A DNA stretch of 64,000 nt from positions 248,001 through 312,000 of the forward strand of contig NZ_JBHMFD010000007.1 in NCBI RefSeq assembly GCF_042427575.1. Reading direction: 5' to 3'. Source of the DNA: Bergeyella porcorum (GTDB taxonomy: Bacteria > Bacteroidota > Bacteroidia > Flavobacteriales > Weeksellaceae). The first letter of the stretch is position 1, and the number at the start of each line of letters is the position of its first letter. The notes below the pieces were generated by a model that was not told the origin of the DNA, did not search any database, and was given only the letters and a program-made list of their open reading frames with translations. Positions 25,500-33,957 of the stretch are shown one piece after another. Made by a program: the position numbers and the translations under genes.

Positions 25500-27944
25500 C
25501 TAATTCTTAATATAAACCCGTTTTACGCGTCTTGAAATCGAAGTTAAAACTTCATAAGGAATGGTATTGCAATATACAGCGAATTCTTCCAAAGAAGGTT
25601 CTCCATTGAAAATAACCACCTCATCGCCCTCCTTAGCATTCAAATCTTTCAGTTCTACCATCATCATATCCATACAGACATTACCCACAATAGGCATTTT
25701 CTTCCCTTTGATGCCTACAAAACCATTTTTGTTGCTCAGCAATCTAGGAACACCATCTGCATAGCCCACAGGAATGGTGGCCACCCGCGTATTCTCCTCT
25801 GCAATGTACTTTCGGCTATAGCCTATGGACTCACCTTTCTGAATATCGGAAATCTGGGAAATTACCGATTTAAAAGTAACTGCCGATTGCAGTAAAGGTT
25901 TGATTTTCTCATTATAAGAAATCCCTACCATTCCGATGCCAATTCTTACCATATCAAACTGATGTTCAGGATAATTTAAAATTCCTGATGAATTGAGAAT
26001 ATGGCGTATTGGTGTATAGCCTAATCCAGACATCAATCGGTCTGAAACTTTTTGAAAATGAGCAATTTGATTAAGTGTATAATCTCTTTCCTCAGGAACA
26101 TCGGCACTAGAAAGATGGCTGAAAATACTCGCTACTTTCACATTCATCGTTTTTAATTTTTGAAGCAGCTCATCGATTTCAAATTCTTTGAAACCCAAAC
26201 GGTGCATTCCTGTTTCTATCTTGATGTGAATAGGAAAATTGCCTACAAAATTGGCTTGTTTTAGTTGTTTGTGAAATGAATCTAAAACTCTGAAACTGTA
26301 GATGTTTGGTTCCAGATTGTATTCAATTACAGCATTATAACTATGCTGCTCTGGATTCATCACAATGATGGGCGTGGTGATGCCATTCTTTCTCAAGTCT
26401 GCTCCTTCATCTGCTACTGCAACACCCAGATAATCAATATGGTGGTGTTGTAAGAACTCTGCGATTTCGTAACCACCTAAGCCGTATGAATACGCCTTTA
26501 CCATTGCCATCATTTTGGTTTCTGGCTTTAGGAAAGATTTATGCACATTGATGTTGTGCAAAACGGCATTGAGGTTTACTTCCAGCACCGTATCGTGTTT
26601 TTGAAGTTCTAGCAGACTTTTCAGTTTCTCTATCTCAAATTTCCTTGCTCCTTTTAATAAAATGAGTGAATTTTCTATTTTATTAAGGTGCAGACTATCA
26701 GTAAGTTCATTGGTAGTACTGAAAGTAAAAGTTTCACTATGAAATAGGTTTCTCCGTTTGGTAATCTCTTGTCCAACAAGAAAGATTTTATCAAAATTTT
26801 GCTCATTAGTAAGTTGTGCCACCGTATCGTAGAGCGTGTCCAAGTCTTTCCCTTCTACAAAATCGGTAAGTACCAGAACTTTTTCAGGTTTGTTGTATTC
26901 TTTAATGAATTGAAACGCAATCTTTAGCGAATCTAAATCTAAATTGAAAGAATCATTGATAATAAGGTTGTTTCTTACGCCAATGGCACTTTCCAACCGC
27001 ATTTCCACGCTTTTCAGTTGGTTCAGTTTTTCAATAATGATTTCATTTTCAAAACCGAAATGTTTGAGTATAGCAATGATTGCCAGTGCATTAGATAGAG
27101 TTGCAGCGTCTCTTTGCTGGGCGGGAAATGTAATGACCTCATCAAAATACTGCACCGAGATGTCCTCTTGCCTATCGTTCCAATCGCTGGTAATTTTAAT
27201 ATCATTGTGGGGTTCAAAGCCGTATGAGATTAAAGTTTTAGTAGAATAAATTTCATTTATTTTACGATAAACCAAATCGTTATCCCCATTGAAAAATAAA
27301 ATTTCCGATTTGGAAAAAAGCTGAAGTTTTTCATCAATCAATTGTGCTTCGCTCTCAAAGTTAGCAAGATGGGCAGAGCCGATATGGGTTAAAATTCCAA
27401 TTTTAGGGCTAAAAATCTGTTCCAATCGGTGCATTTCATTGGGCTGAGAAATCCCCGCTTCAAAAATACCAATCTGATGTTCAGCATTGATTTGTAGAAG
27501 AGAGAGTGGCAGTCCTATTTGCGAATTAAAACTTTTCGGACTTTTCACTACGCTAAAATCATTGCAAAGACTTTGGTATAACCACTCTTTCACAATGGTT
27601 TTGCCGTTGCTCCCCGCAATGCCTATGGTCTGCAAACTGAACTGATGCAAGTGGTGGCGAGCCAATTTTTGTAAAAAATCAATAGTATTATCTGTAATTA
27701 GCCATACAATAGAGTCGCTTTCAAAGAGTTGTTTTTCGGCAATAATGATAGATATTCCTTTTTCTACCGCAGAAGCAATGTATTTCTCGCCGTTATTCTG
27801 CTGGGTTTTAATGGCGATAAACGCTGTATCTTTCGTGGAATATATCGTTCGGCTATCGAAGGCGATATTTTTCACGAGTTGGGTGCCATCTCCTATCAAT
27901 TGAGAATGGGTAATTTCAGCGATTTGTTGTGCGGTGTAATTCAT
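25500..27944 (-). CDS. murF-alr: Bifunctional MurF (UDP-MurNAc-tripeptide D-Ala-D-Ala ligase) / alanine racemase
   Basis: An 814-residue fusion typical of Bacteroidota. The MurF half (residues 1 to about 440) has the ATP loop IAGSNGKTIVKEW at 109-121 and the Mur-ligase LTHIGSAHLANF block. The alanine racemase half (about 450-814) starts with VLEVNLNAVLHNINVH. It carries the PLP-lysine in MMAMVKAYSYGLGGYE, MVRIGIGMVGISYNEK and IPVGYADGVPRLL. One chain thus supplies D-Ala and adds the D-Ala-D-Ala dipeptide to the peptidoglycan precursor. All catalytic signatures look intact. tdk lies 14 bases upstream on the same strand. Confidence 0.95.
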   Translation of the reverse strand: MNYTAQQIAEITHSQLIGDGTQLVKNIAFDSRTIYSTKDTAFIAIKTQQNNGEKYIASAVEKGISIIIAEKQLFESDSIVWLITDNTIDFLQKLARHHLHQFSLQTIGIAGSNGKTIVKEWLYQSLCNDFSVVKSPKSFNSQIGLPLSLLQINAEHQIGIFEAGISQPNEMHRLEQIFSPKIGILTHIGSAHLANFESEAQLIDEKLQLFSKSEILFFNGDNDLVYRKINEIYSTKTLISYGFEPHNDIKITSDWNDRQEDISVQYFDEVITFPAQQRDAATLSNALAIIAILKHFGFENEIIIEKLNQLKSVEMRLESAIGVRNNLIINDSFNLDLDSLKIAFQFIKEYNKPEKVLVLTDFVEGKDLDTLYDTVAQLTNEQNFDKIFLVGQEITKRRNLFHSETFTFSTTNELTDSLHLNKIENSLILLKGARKFEIEKLKSLLELQKHDTVLEVNLNAVLHNINVHKSFLKPETKMMAMVKAYSYGLGGYEIAEFLQHHHIDYLGVAVADEGADLRKNGITTPIIVMNPEQHSYNAVIEYNLEPNIYSFRVLDSFHKQLKQANFVGNFPIHIKIETGMHRLGFKEFEIDELLQKLKTMNVKVASIFSHLSSADVPEERDYTLNQIAHFQKVSDRLMSGLGYTPIRHILNSSGILNYPEHQFDMVRIGIGMVGISYNEKIKPLLQSAVTFKSVISQISDIQKGESIGYSRKYIAEENTRVATIPVGYADGVPRLLSNKNGFVGIKGKKMPIVGNVCMDMMMVELKDLNAKEGDEVVIFNGEPSLEEFAVYCNTIPYEVLTSISRRVKRVYIKN

Positions 27945-27958
27945 TGGTGAAGCAAAAT

Positions 27959-28546
27959 CTATTTATTAGTATTGAGAAACTCATCTACAAAAACTCTTCG
28001 GCTTACCGCTTCGTAGCTTTCTGTTTCTCCCAATTCTACCAATTCTGTGCCTTGGGAAGTTCTCATAGAGTAGTTGGCAAGATTTCCCGTTCTTTTGCAG
28101 ATGGCGTGTACTTTGGTTACATACTCCGCTGTAGCCATCAGATAGGGCATAGGCCCGAAAGGTCGTCCTCGGAAATCCATATCCAATCCTGCGATGACTA
28201 CCCTTACGCCATTGTTTGCCAATTGATTAGCTACTTCTACAATGCCGTCGTCAAAAAACTGAGCTTCATCTATCCCAATAACATCGCAAGTAGAGCCTAA
28301 GAGTAAAATCTCATTGGAACTTTCCACGGGAGTGCTTCGTATTTTATTTTGATTGTGAGAGACCACATCTTCCTCATCATACCGCGTATCAATTTTCGGT
28401 TTGAAGATTTCCACATTCTGTCCCGCCATTTCTGCGCGTCTTAGCCTGCGAATCAGTTCTTCTGTCTTTCCAGAAAACATTGAGCCACAGATGACTTCCA
28501 TCCATCCGCTCTGTTTAGAGTGATTAATTGTATTTTCTAAAAACAT
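27959..28546 (-). CDS. tdk: Thymidine kinase
   Basis: A 195-residue type II (tetrameric) thymidine kinase of pyrimidine salvage. The P-loop is GSMFSGKTEELIRRL from residue 21. The catalytic Glu is in IGIDEAQFF, and the lasso region with a zinc-type loop contains VTKVHAICKRTGNLANYS. A second CxxC-type pair is not obvious, so the structural zinc site may be incomplete. The start codon agrees with the family. It is the first gene of the probable tdk-murF/alr-patatin transcription unit and divergent from the acidic protein at 28608. Confidence 0.92.
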   Translation of the reverse strand: MFLENTINHSKQSGWMEVICGSMFSGKTEELIRRLRRAEMAGQNVEIFKPKIDTRYDEEDVVSHNQNKIRSTPVESSNEILLLGSTCDVIGIDEAQFFDDGIVEVANQLANNGVRVVIAGLDMDFRGRPFGPMPYLMATAEYVTKVHAICKRTGNLANYSMRTSQGTELVELGETESYEAVSRRVFVDEFLNTNK

Positions 28547-28607
28547 TTGTTAATTTAGCCGTGATTTTGAAACCTCAAAATTAAGGAAAAATTTAATAGT
28601 TTTTAGG

Positions 28608-29729
28608 ATGAATAAAGTGGAAGAAATTCAAGCTAATCTCTTTTCTGAATGCAAAAGCATACTGGAAAATTTAGCAAAAATAGAAACAAAAGAAGTGTTG
28701 ATTGCTCAAAAACAAACACTGCACCTGCTGATGGAAAAGGTGTCTCATATAGAATTTTTGGAAAACAATAGAGCGTGGATTGATGCTACTCAACCAAAAA
28801 ATGATGAGACTGAGGCTGTTTCCGTTCTTAATGAACCATCAGTGGAATCCAATGAGGTTTTAGAAATTGATGAATCAGAAACTTTGTTTGTAGAAGTGGA
28901 GAACGATAGTACTTCCGCTGAAGAAGATGTTGAAAACGAAACTGTTGAAGAGGAATTTGTTCAGGAGGTACTTACCACTCAAGTAAGTTGGGAGCCAGAG
29001 CAAGAAGAGCGTATTGCTTCGGAAGACGATTTTAAACCAATAGATGAAAACCCATCAGATGACGCTTATGAAAATGGAGAAGAGTCCGTGTGTTTGGGTG
29101 GATTAGAATCTAGCATTTCAGAAAAAATAGAAGCTTCCGAAGAAGAGAATGTGGTTTTATTTTCAGGGGAAAATTTACAAATTTCGGAAGAAGAAAATTT
29201 GAGTTTATCTTTTGAAAATAAAGATATTACAAGCTCTATGTCTTTGGATGAATTAGTTCCAAAAGAAGAAGAAATTGTTGAAGAGCAAAGCATCACTATT
29301 GAAGAGAATATTTCGGTATCTGAAGGTATTCAGGCAGAGGAGGAGCATCCTATTTCACAAGAGGAACAGCATCACGAAAAGAAAATTAAACTTCCTCATA
29401 TCAAAGGTTTGAAAACCGTGCAAACGCTGTTTGATGATGAAGTGCTTGCTGCACAGCCTGCTACACCAAGCGTAACGGAGGTTTCTCAAGATATTAAGCC
29501 ATCTAAAACTCCATTCAAGTTGGATTTGAATGATAGGATTGCCTTCAGCAAAATGTTATTCGGAGGTAGCCAAATGGAACTGAATGAAGTGGTGAATCAG
29601 CTTAATCACTTCGAGACATTAGATGAAGCTAAAGAATTTCTCAGTGATATGTACTATGAAAAAGATTGGGAAAAAGTAGATGAATACGCCCAAAGACTTT
29701 GGATTTTGGTGGAGAATAAATTTATGTAA
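28608..29729 (+). CDS. Acidic protein with long disordered middle, unknown function
   Basis: A 373-residue cytoplasmic protein. The N-terminal 60 residues are helical (MNKVEEIQANLFSECKSIL). Residues about 65-265 are extremely rich in Glu, Ser and Val with no predicted fold. A conserved-looking C-terminal block from about 300 reads FKLDLNDRIAFSKMLFGG and DEAKEFLSDMYYEKDW, then ends in LWILVENKFM. I do not recognise a named family, though proteins with this tail occur in related genera. It lies 34 bases before the Mur-ligase gene on the same strand, suggesting cotranscription. Confidence 0.72.
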   Translation: MNKVEEIQANLFSECKSILENLAKIETKEVLIAQKQTLHLLMEKVSHIEFLENNRAWIDATQPKNDETEAVSVLNEPSVESNEVLEIDESETLFVEVENDSTSAEEDVENETVEEEFVQEVLTTQVSWEPEQEERIASEDDFKPIDENPSDDAYENGEESVCLGGLESSISEKIEASEEENVVLFSGENLQISEEENLSLSFENKDITSSMSLDELVPKEEEIVEEQSITIEENISVSEGIQAEEEHPISQEEQHHEKKIKLPHIKGLKTVQTLFDDEVLAAQPATPSVTEVSQDIKPSKTPFKLDLNDRIAFSKMLFGGSQMELNEVVNQLNHFETLDEAKEFLSDMYYEKDWEKVDEYAQRLWILVENKFM

Positions 29730-29763
29730 CCTTCTTGAGAGAGAAAACTGACCTCTATAATCA

Positions 29764-31140
29764 ATGATAAAAAAAATTTCAGACTTTAAAAATCCCTTTT
29801 TCATCGGCGTTGCAGGTGCGGGGATGAGTGCAATTGCCCAATATCTGCAAGGGATAGGCAAAAATGTGTCGGGCAGCGACCGGTATTTCCGAGAAGGAGA
29901 ATATAATAAAACTAAAGCTCAACTAGAAGCGGAGGGCATCCAATGTTTTTCCCAAGATGGCAGTGGCATTACAGTAGAAACGGACCTTATTGTGGTCTCT
30001 ACCGCAATAGAAGATACTGTATTTGAGGTTCAAAAAGCTAAAGAACTCAATATCCCCATCATCAAAAGAAGTGCATTACTCGCAATGATTGCGGAGAGCA
30101 AAAAAACAATCGCTGTGGCAGGAACTTCTGGAAAATCAACAACTTCTGCAATGTTGTTTCAGATTTTAGAAGATGCAGGATTGGAGCCGAGCATTATTTC
30201 TGGAGCAGGGCTCACGAGGATTATCAAAGAAGGAAAAATAGGCAATGCTGCCGTGGGACGCGGAGAGTGGCTTATCATAGAAGCGGATGAAAGCGATGGT
30301 TCTGTAGTGCAGTATCATCCAGAAATTGGCCTGTTGCTGAATGTGGATAAAGACCATCAGGAAATTGATGAGCTGATGGATTTGTTTGCCACTTTTAAAT
30401 CTAATACGAAAGGTTTATTTGTTGTCAATCAGTCTAATAAATTAGCAAAAACGCTATCTAATAATTGGGAATCTGACTTTGGATTTGAAAATAACAATAC
30501 CAAATACAACGCCACAAATTTTGTTCAAAACGGATTTGAAATATCGTTTGATGTTTTAGGTAAATCCTTTAAGATGAATGGAGTAGGGCAGCATTCTGTG
30601 GAAAATGCTGTGGCGGCTATTGCCGTGGCTCATCAGATTGGAGTAGATTTGGAAACAGCTTCAAGAAGTCTAAAACAATACGAAGGCATCTACCGAAGAC
30701 ACCAGATTTTAGGAAAGAAAAATGGCGTTTGGGTGATTGATGACTATGCTCATAATCCCGCCAAATGTGCTGCGAGCATCAGAGCGTGCCAGCCTTTGGC
30801 AAAGAAAGTGGTAGCGTGGTTTCAGCCTCACGGATATAAACCTACCAAGTTTCTAAGAGCAGATTTTGTGGAGGAAATTTCTCAGGCATTAAGACCTCAA
30901 GATGAAATCTGGATGAGTGAAATCTTCTACGCAGGTGGTACAGTGGAGAAAGACATTTCTGCCAACGACTTGATAGAGGGCATCAGAAAAGAAAATAAAA
31001 AGGCATATTTTGTAGAAAACCGAACCAATTTGGTGGAAAATATTCGGACACATTTGGACGAAAACACGGTATTGCTTTTGATGGGAGCTAGAGATCCTAG
31101 TTTGGAAGATTTTTGTAAAAGTGTATTCGAGGAATTGTAG
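29764..31140 (+). CDS. MurC/Mpl-like Mur ligase
   Basis: A 458-residue amide ligase of the Mur family. The N-terminal UDP-binding lobe starts FFIGVAGAGMSAIAQYL, resembling MurC and Mpl. The ATP loop is AVAGTSGKSTT at 118-127, followed by IIEADESDGS, NVDKDHQEID and the C-terminal lobe with VIDDYAHNPAK and LMGARDPSLEDF. MurC proper normally lies in the dcw cluster, so this is either a second MurC-type enzyme or Mpl, which recycles cell-wall tripeptide. Sequence alone does not decide. rsmI follows after 23 bases. Confidence 0.8.
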   Translation: MIKKISDFKNPFFIGVAGAGMSAIAQYLQGIGKNVSGSDRYFREGEYNKTKAQLEAEGIQCFSQDGSGITVETDLIVVSTAIEDTVFEVQKAKELNIPIIKRSALLAMIAESKKTIAVAGTSGKSTTSAMLFQILEDAGLEPSIISGAGLTRIIKEGKIGNAAVGRGEWLIIEADESDGSVVQYHPEIGLLLNVDKDHQEIDELMDLFATFKSNTKGLFVVNQSNKLAKTLSNNWESDFGFENNNTKYNATNFVQNGFEISFDVLGKSFKMNGVGQHSVENAVAAIAVAHQIGVDLETASRSLKQYEGIYRRHQILGKKNGVWVIDDYAHNPAKCAASIRACQPLAKKVVAWFQPHGYKPTKFLRADFVEEISQALRPQDEIWMSEIFYAGGTVEKDISANDLIEGIRKENKKAYFVENRTNLVENIRTHLDENTVLLLMGARDPSLEDFCKSVFEEL

Positions 31141-31163
31141 TTTCAGCTAGACCTAAAAAGAAA

Positions 31164-31835
31164 ATGTCAGGTATATTGTATTTTGTGCCAACACCGATTG
31201 GCAATTTGGAAGATATGACTTTCAGAGCGATAAAAGTTTTGAAAGAGGTAGATTATATCCTTTGTGAAGATACCCGAACCTCAGGGATTTTGCTGAAACA
31301 TTATGAAATTTCTAAACCTTTGAAATCGTACCATTTGCATAATGAGCATCAGGCTACGGAACGGGTTATCCAAGATTTGAAAAATGGGCAAAACATCGCC
31401 ATCATTACCGATGCGGGAACGCCAGGCATCTCAGACCCTGGCTATCTATTAGCGAAAGCTTGTGCGGATAACGAGGTGGAAATGATTTGTTTGCCCGGTG
31501 CTACGGCATTTGTCCCTGCCTTGGTGGTATCGGGATTGCCGAATCACGATTTTTATTTTGCAGGATTTCTACCTCAAAAAAAAGGACGCCAAACCAAGTT
31601 GAAACAACTCGCTGAAGAGAAAAAAACCATTATTCTCTATGAAAGTCCTCATAAAATTAACACCACTTTGGAGCAAATCAAAGAATTTTTTGGGGAGGAT
31701 ACTAAAGTGAGCTTGAGCAGGGAGATTTCTAAGAAATTTGAAGAAACTAAACGCGGAACCATCAGTGAACTAATAGAGTTTTCTAAAAGTAAAACTTTAA
31801 AGGGAGAAATCGTGCTGGTGGTGAGTAATGTGTAA
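31164..31835 (+). CDS. rsmI: 16S rRNA (cytidine-1402-2'-O)-methyltransferase
   Basis: A 223-residue SAM-dependent tetrapyrrole-methylase-fold enzyme that methylates C1402 in the ribosomal P site. Motifs: YFVPTPIGNLEDMTFRAI at the N-terminus, CEDTRTSGILLKHY, TDAGTPGISDPGY and CLPGATAFVPALVVSGL. It is shorter than E. coli RsmI (286 residues) and lacks its C-terminal extension, ending in KGEIVLVVSNV. Its last 21 coding bases are part of a 29-bp sequence repeated exactly at 33305, at the end of the XRE gene. Confidence 0.95.
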   Translation: MSGILYFVPTPIGNLEDMTFRAIKVLKEVDYILCEDTRTSGILLKHYEISKPLKSYHLHNEHQATERVIQDLKNGQNIAIITDAGTPGISDPGYLLAKACADNEVEMICLPGATAFVPALVVSGLPNHDFYFAGFLPQKKGRQTKLKQLAEEKKTIILYESPHKINTTLEQIKEFFGEDTKVSLSREISKKFEETKRGTISELIEFSKSKTLKGEIVLVVSNV

Positions 31836-31843
31836 AGAAAAAA
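31815..31843. repeat. 29-bp direct repeat, left copy (3' end of rsmI)
   Basis: Bases 31815-31843 (starting CTGGTGGTGAGTAATG) are identical to 33305-33333. The upstream 14 bases are also similar (GGGAGAAAT shared). The copy covers the last codons and stop of rsmI. A shorter match (GAGTAATGTGTAAA) occurs at 45624. Confidence 0.9.
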
Positions 31844-31844
31844 T

Positions 31845-31873
31845 AAGGCTATCTTTCTTTCAAGACAGCCTTC
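31845..31873. terminator. Bidirectional terminator between rsmI and the lipoprotein gene
   Basis: The stem AAGGCT-A-TCTT / AAGA-C-AGCCTT has one mismatch and a short loop, and lies 9 bases after the rsmI stop. Confidence 0.65.
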
Positions 31874-31880
31874 GTTCAAT

Positions 31881-32303
31881 TTAATTTTTAACAATAATAG
31901 AAGTGGTTCTCTGTGTGTTCTTTTTTATCGTAAGAACAGGATGAATGGTACTAACCCAAGTGTAGTTATTCCCATTTTTTCTAAATGCTTCAAAATAGAA
32001 CACCTCTTCATCAGCGTTTAAGGTTGTTGATAAATCAAAATAAGCTAATCCATTGGCGTCAGAAGTGGCTTCTTTTACAATCACTGGGAGGGCTTGTTGA
32101 GAAGTTACCTTTTCTCGGAACATCATTACCACAACACCAGCCTGTGGAACGCTATTGCTATTTATTACATTCATTTTTACAGACGTGGTGGTTGTCTGTG
32201 TAGTAGAGGAGCTTGTTGTCGATGTTTCAGTGGTTACTGTTTCGGAGCGATCACAGCTTAAAAGAAATAAAGATAAAGTAAATAAAAAAATGATTTTCTT
32301 CAT
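31881..32303 (-). CDS. Small lipoprotein with transthyretin-like domain
   Basis: A 140-residue lipoprotein from ATG at 32303. The signal ends LFLLSC (Cys near residue 17), followed by DRSE and a Thr/Ser-rich linker. Residues about 50-140 form beta strands: VKMNVINSNSVPQAGVVVMMF, DANGLAYFDLSTTLNADEEVFYFEAF. This resembles the carboxypeptidase-regulatory/transthyretin fold used in cell-surface proteins. Function is unknown. It forms a pair with the lipoprotein gene just upstream (gap about 19 bases) and lies inside the segment bounded by the 29-bp repeats. Confidence 0.68.
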   Translation of the reverse strand: MKKIIFLFTLSLFLLSCDRSETVTTETSTTSSSTTQTTTTSVKMNVINSNSVPQAGVVVMMFREKVTSQQALPVIVKEATSDANGLAYFDLSTTLNADEEVFYFEAFRKNGNNYTWVSTIHPVLTIKKNTQRTTSIIVKN

Positions 32304-32322
32304 AATTATCATAGTTATAAAG

Positions 32323-32814
32323 TTATTTGGTAATTTTTGTAACAGCATCAAAAGTCAATTCAATTTTTTTGCCTTTTTTGTATTCTATCAAAAGTTTAGA
32401 ATTATTGATACCTATAATAATCCCTTCCTGAAACTTTCCATCCTTTTTGAAAGAAACTCTATCGCCCACATTTAATTTTATTTCGGCTTCCGCATAAGTT
32501 TTTACACTTGCAAGGGTGTTTTGTATCGCCCAAACATCACCTATTACTCTTACTTTTTTACCATTATTACGAACATAAACTTTTGCGTTTCTCACAAATT
32601 CTCCTTGGTGTTTTTGCGTCAAATTGTCTATCGCTTGCTCCATTGCATCAGAACCAGCATTAGCTTGTGCTTCTACATCTCGTGCAACGAGGACATATTT
32701 CTTACTATCATCTACATTTCTATTGCTGATAGCAGTTAAATCTCCAATTCTTACCCAGCTTCCACAGGAAGAAAGTAGGATACCTGCGGAAAATAATAAA
32801 TATAATTTTCTCAT
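32323..32814 (-). CDS. Lipoprotein of unknown function
   Basis: A 163-residue lipoprotein (LLFSAGILLSSCGSW, Cys at residue 17). The mature chain has a segment SNRNVDDSKKYVLVARDVEA and a helix with repeated Ala, then strands VYVRNNGKKVRVIGDVW. The end looks like a small SH3/KOW-type barrel (LNVGDRVSFKKDGKFQEGIIIG). I do not recognise a family. It is divergent from the XRE regulator gene, with about 117 bases between the starts, so the regulator may control it. Confidence 0.66.
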   Translation of the reverse strand: MRKLYLLFSAGILLSSCGSWVRIGDLTAISNRNVDDSKKYVLVARDVEAQANAGSDAMEQAIDNLTQKHQGEFVRNAKVYVRNNGKKVRVIGDVWAIQNTLASVKTYAEAEIKLNVGDRVSFKKDGKFQEGIIIGINNSKLLIEYKKGKKIELTFDAVTKITK

Positions 32815-32893
32815 AAGGATAAATGATTTTTCACAAAGTTATTATTTTAACATATTTTAACTTTAATTTTTTTGTTAAAAATATTTTACTATT

Positions 32894-32915
32894 AGTATAA
32901 AAATTTATACTTTTG
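32894..32915 (+). promoter_or_regulatory. Promoter with overlapping palindromic operator of the XRE gene
   Basis: An 8-bp inverted repeat AGTATAAA-AA-TTTATACT at 32894-32911 overlaps a -7 box TACTTTTG at 32908-32915. The XRE start codon is 17 bases beyond. The arrangement suggests autoregulation by the XRE protein; this is inference. Confidence 0.55.
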
Positions 32916-32931
32916 GTAAAAACATTAAGAA

Positions 32932-33318
32932 ATGGAAATGGAAAAAATCATAGAGAAAATTGCTCAATACAGAAATAAAAAAGGATTTACCTATGAGAAT
33001 ATGGCGGATGAATTGGAACTTACCCCTGCGGCTTATCGCAAGATAGAAACAGGCGAAACCAAACTCACCGTGGAACGATTGTTTAGAATTTCTGCCATTT
33101 TGGAAACACCTATTAACGAAATTTTAGAGTTGGACAAGGTGAGTTTACAGCAGAATAATTATAATGCTAATGGCGTCTATCAACAAAAGATAGAGCATTT
33201 TTACCAAGAAAATAAGGAAATCACAGAGCAACTCATCAAAGCAAAAGACCAACTGATAGAGCAATTGCAAAAGGAGATTGCTTTTTTGAAGGGGAGAAAT
33301 TATACTGGTGGTGAGTAA
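32932..33318 (+). CDS. XRE-family helix-turn-helix regulator
   Basis: A 128-residue DNA-binding protein. The HTH covers about residues 5-65: KGFTYENMADELELTPAAYRKIE is the first part including the recognition helix, and LTVERLFRISAILETPINEIL completes the five-helix bundle. Residues about 85-122 form a helix of Gln/Lys/Glu heptads (ENKEITEQLIKAKDQLIEQL), probably a dimerising coiled coil. The last ten residues are encoded by DNA matching the rsmI 3' end in another frame. The 3' 99 bases have an almost identical copy at 45533-45628. A palindrome overlaps its promoter. Confidence 0.88.
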   Translation: MEMEKIIEKIAQYRNKKGFTYENMADELELTPAAYRKIETGETKLTVERLFRISAILETPINEILELDKVSLQQNNYNANGVYQQKIEHFYQENKEITEQLIKAKDQLIEQLQKEIAFLKGRNYTGGE

Positions 33319-33333
33319 TGTGTAAAGAAAAAA
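33305..33333. repeat. 29-bp direct repeat, right copy (3' end of the XRE gene)
   Basis: Identical to 31815-31843. Here it contains the last codons and stop of the XRE gene, read in a different frame from rsmI. Confidence 0.9.
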
Positions 33334-33441
33334 AATGAGAAGCTGTCCGAAAAGGGCAACTTTTTTTATGCCGCTAAATTTTGGTAGGCTGATTTTTCTA
33401 AAAATATTTTGGTGAAAATTTTTCTATGGAGGCTAAAAACA

Positions 33442-33838
33442 TTAAAATTTTGTTTTTCGGCAGAATTTTGACCGTTTTTCGATGTTTTTCGGCTCGTTGG
33501 GGAAGATTTTTCCCCGAAAATCATTAATTGTCCGAAAATCAGGGGTGAAATTTCCTGAAATATACATAAAATGAATATTTTCATTGAGTGCTTTGGCTAT
33601 TTTTCGGCACAAGAAACATTGAATAAATAGCTGTAGAATAGCACTTTAATCATCATTCGAGGGTGGTAAGGAGAGTTTCCACCACCTTTATATTTCTTTA
33701 TAATTTCAGAAATATCCAAAGAATCCTCCACGGTATTCACAAGTCTAATGGGATGATTATCAGATATTTTATCAAAACATTGATAGAGAAAAGTTCGGGA
33801 GTATTGCCAAGTTGATTTTTAAATGTTAACTTCGCCAT
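33442..33838 (-). pseudogene. IS1182-family transposase fragment, frameshifted
   Basis: Three reading-frame pieces on the minus strand restore the N-terminus of an IS1182/DUF772-type transposase. MAKLTFKNQLGNTPELFS starts at 33838. After a frameshift, FDKISDNHPIRLVNTVEDSL and YHPRMMIKVLFYSYLFNV follow. After a second shift come CRKIAKALNENIHFMYISGN and TPDFRTINDFRGK (to about 33507). The rest, including the DDE catalytic domain, is gone. No intact frame encodes a functional enzyme. Confidence 0.8.
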
Positions 33839-33882
33839 CGGTTGTTTTTTTTGAACACTCAAATATACGAAATTTGCCCCCC

Positions 33883-33917
33883 AAAAAAAGGCTGTCCGAA
33901 AAGTTTCGGACAGCCTT
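33883..33917. terminator. Strong bidirectional hairpin downstream of the bacilliredoxin gene
   Basis: A perfect stem AAAGGCTGTCCGAAA / TTTCGGACAGCCTTT with a 3-base loop, T-rich on the minus-strand exit. It probably terminates the bacilliredoxin transcript and may have originated as an IS end. Confidence 0.8.
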
Positions 33918-33957
33918 TCGCTCACAAATTCAAAATATTAAATAATGAAAACACTTC

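Larger units (their letters stand above)
33341..33917. mobile_element. Remnant of an IS1182-type insertion sequence
   Basis: The stretch contains a decayed transposase (33442-33838, minus strand). It is flanked by GCTGTCCGAAAAG at 33342 and a matching sequence at 33891 that forms part of a perfect hairpin, so the element ends can be proposed. At under 600 bases it has lost most of the roughly 1.5-kb length of such elements and cannot move by itself. The exact ends are inferred. Confidence 0.6.
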
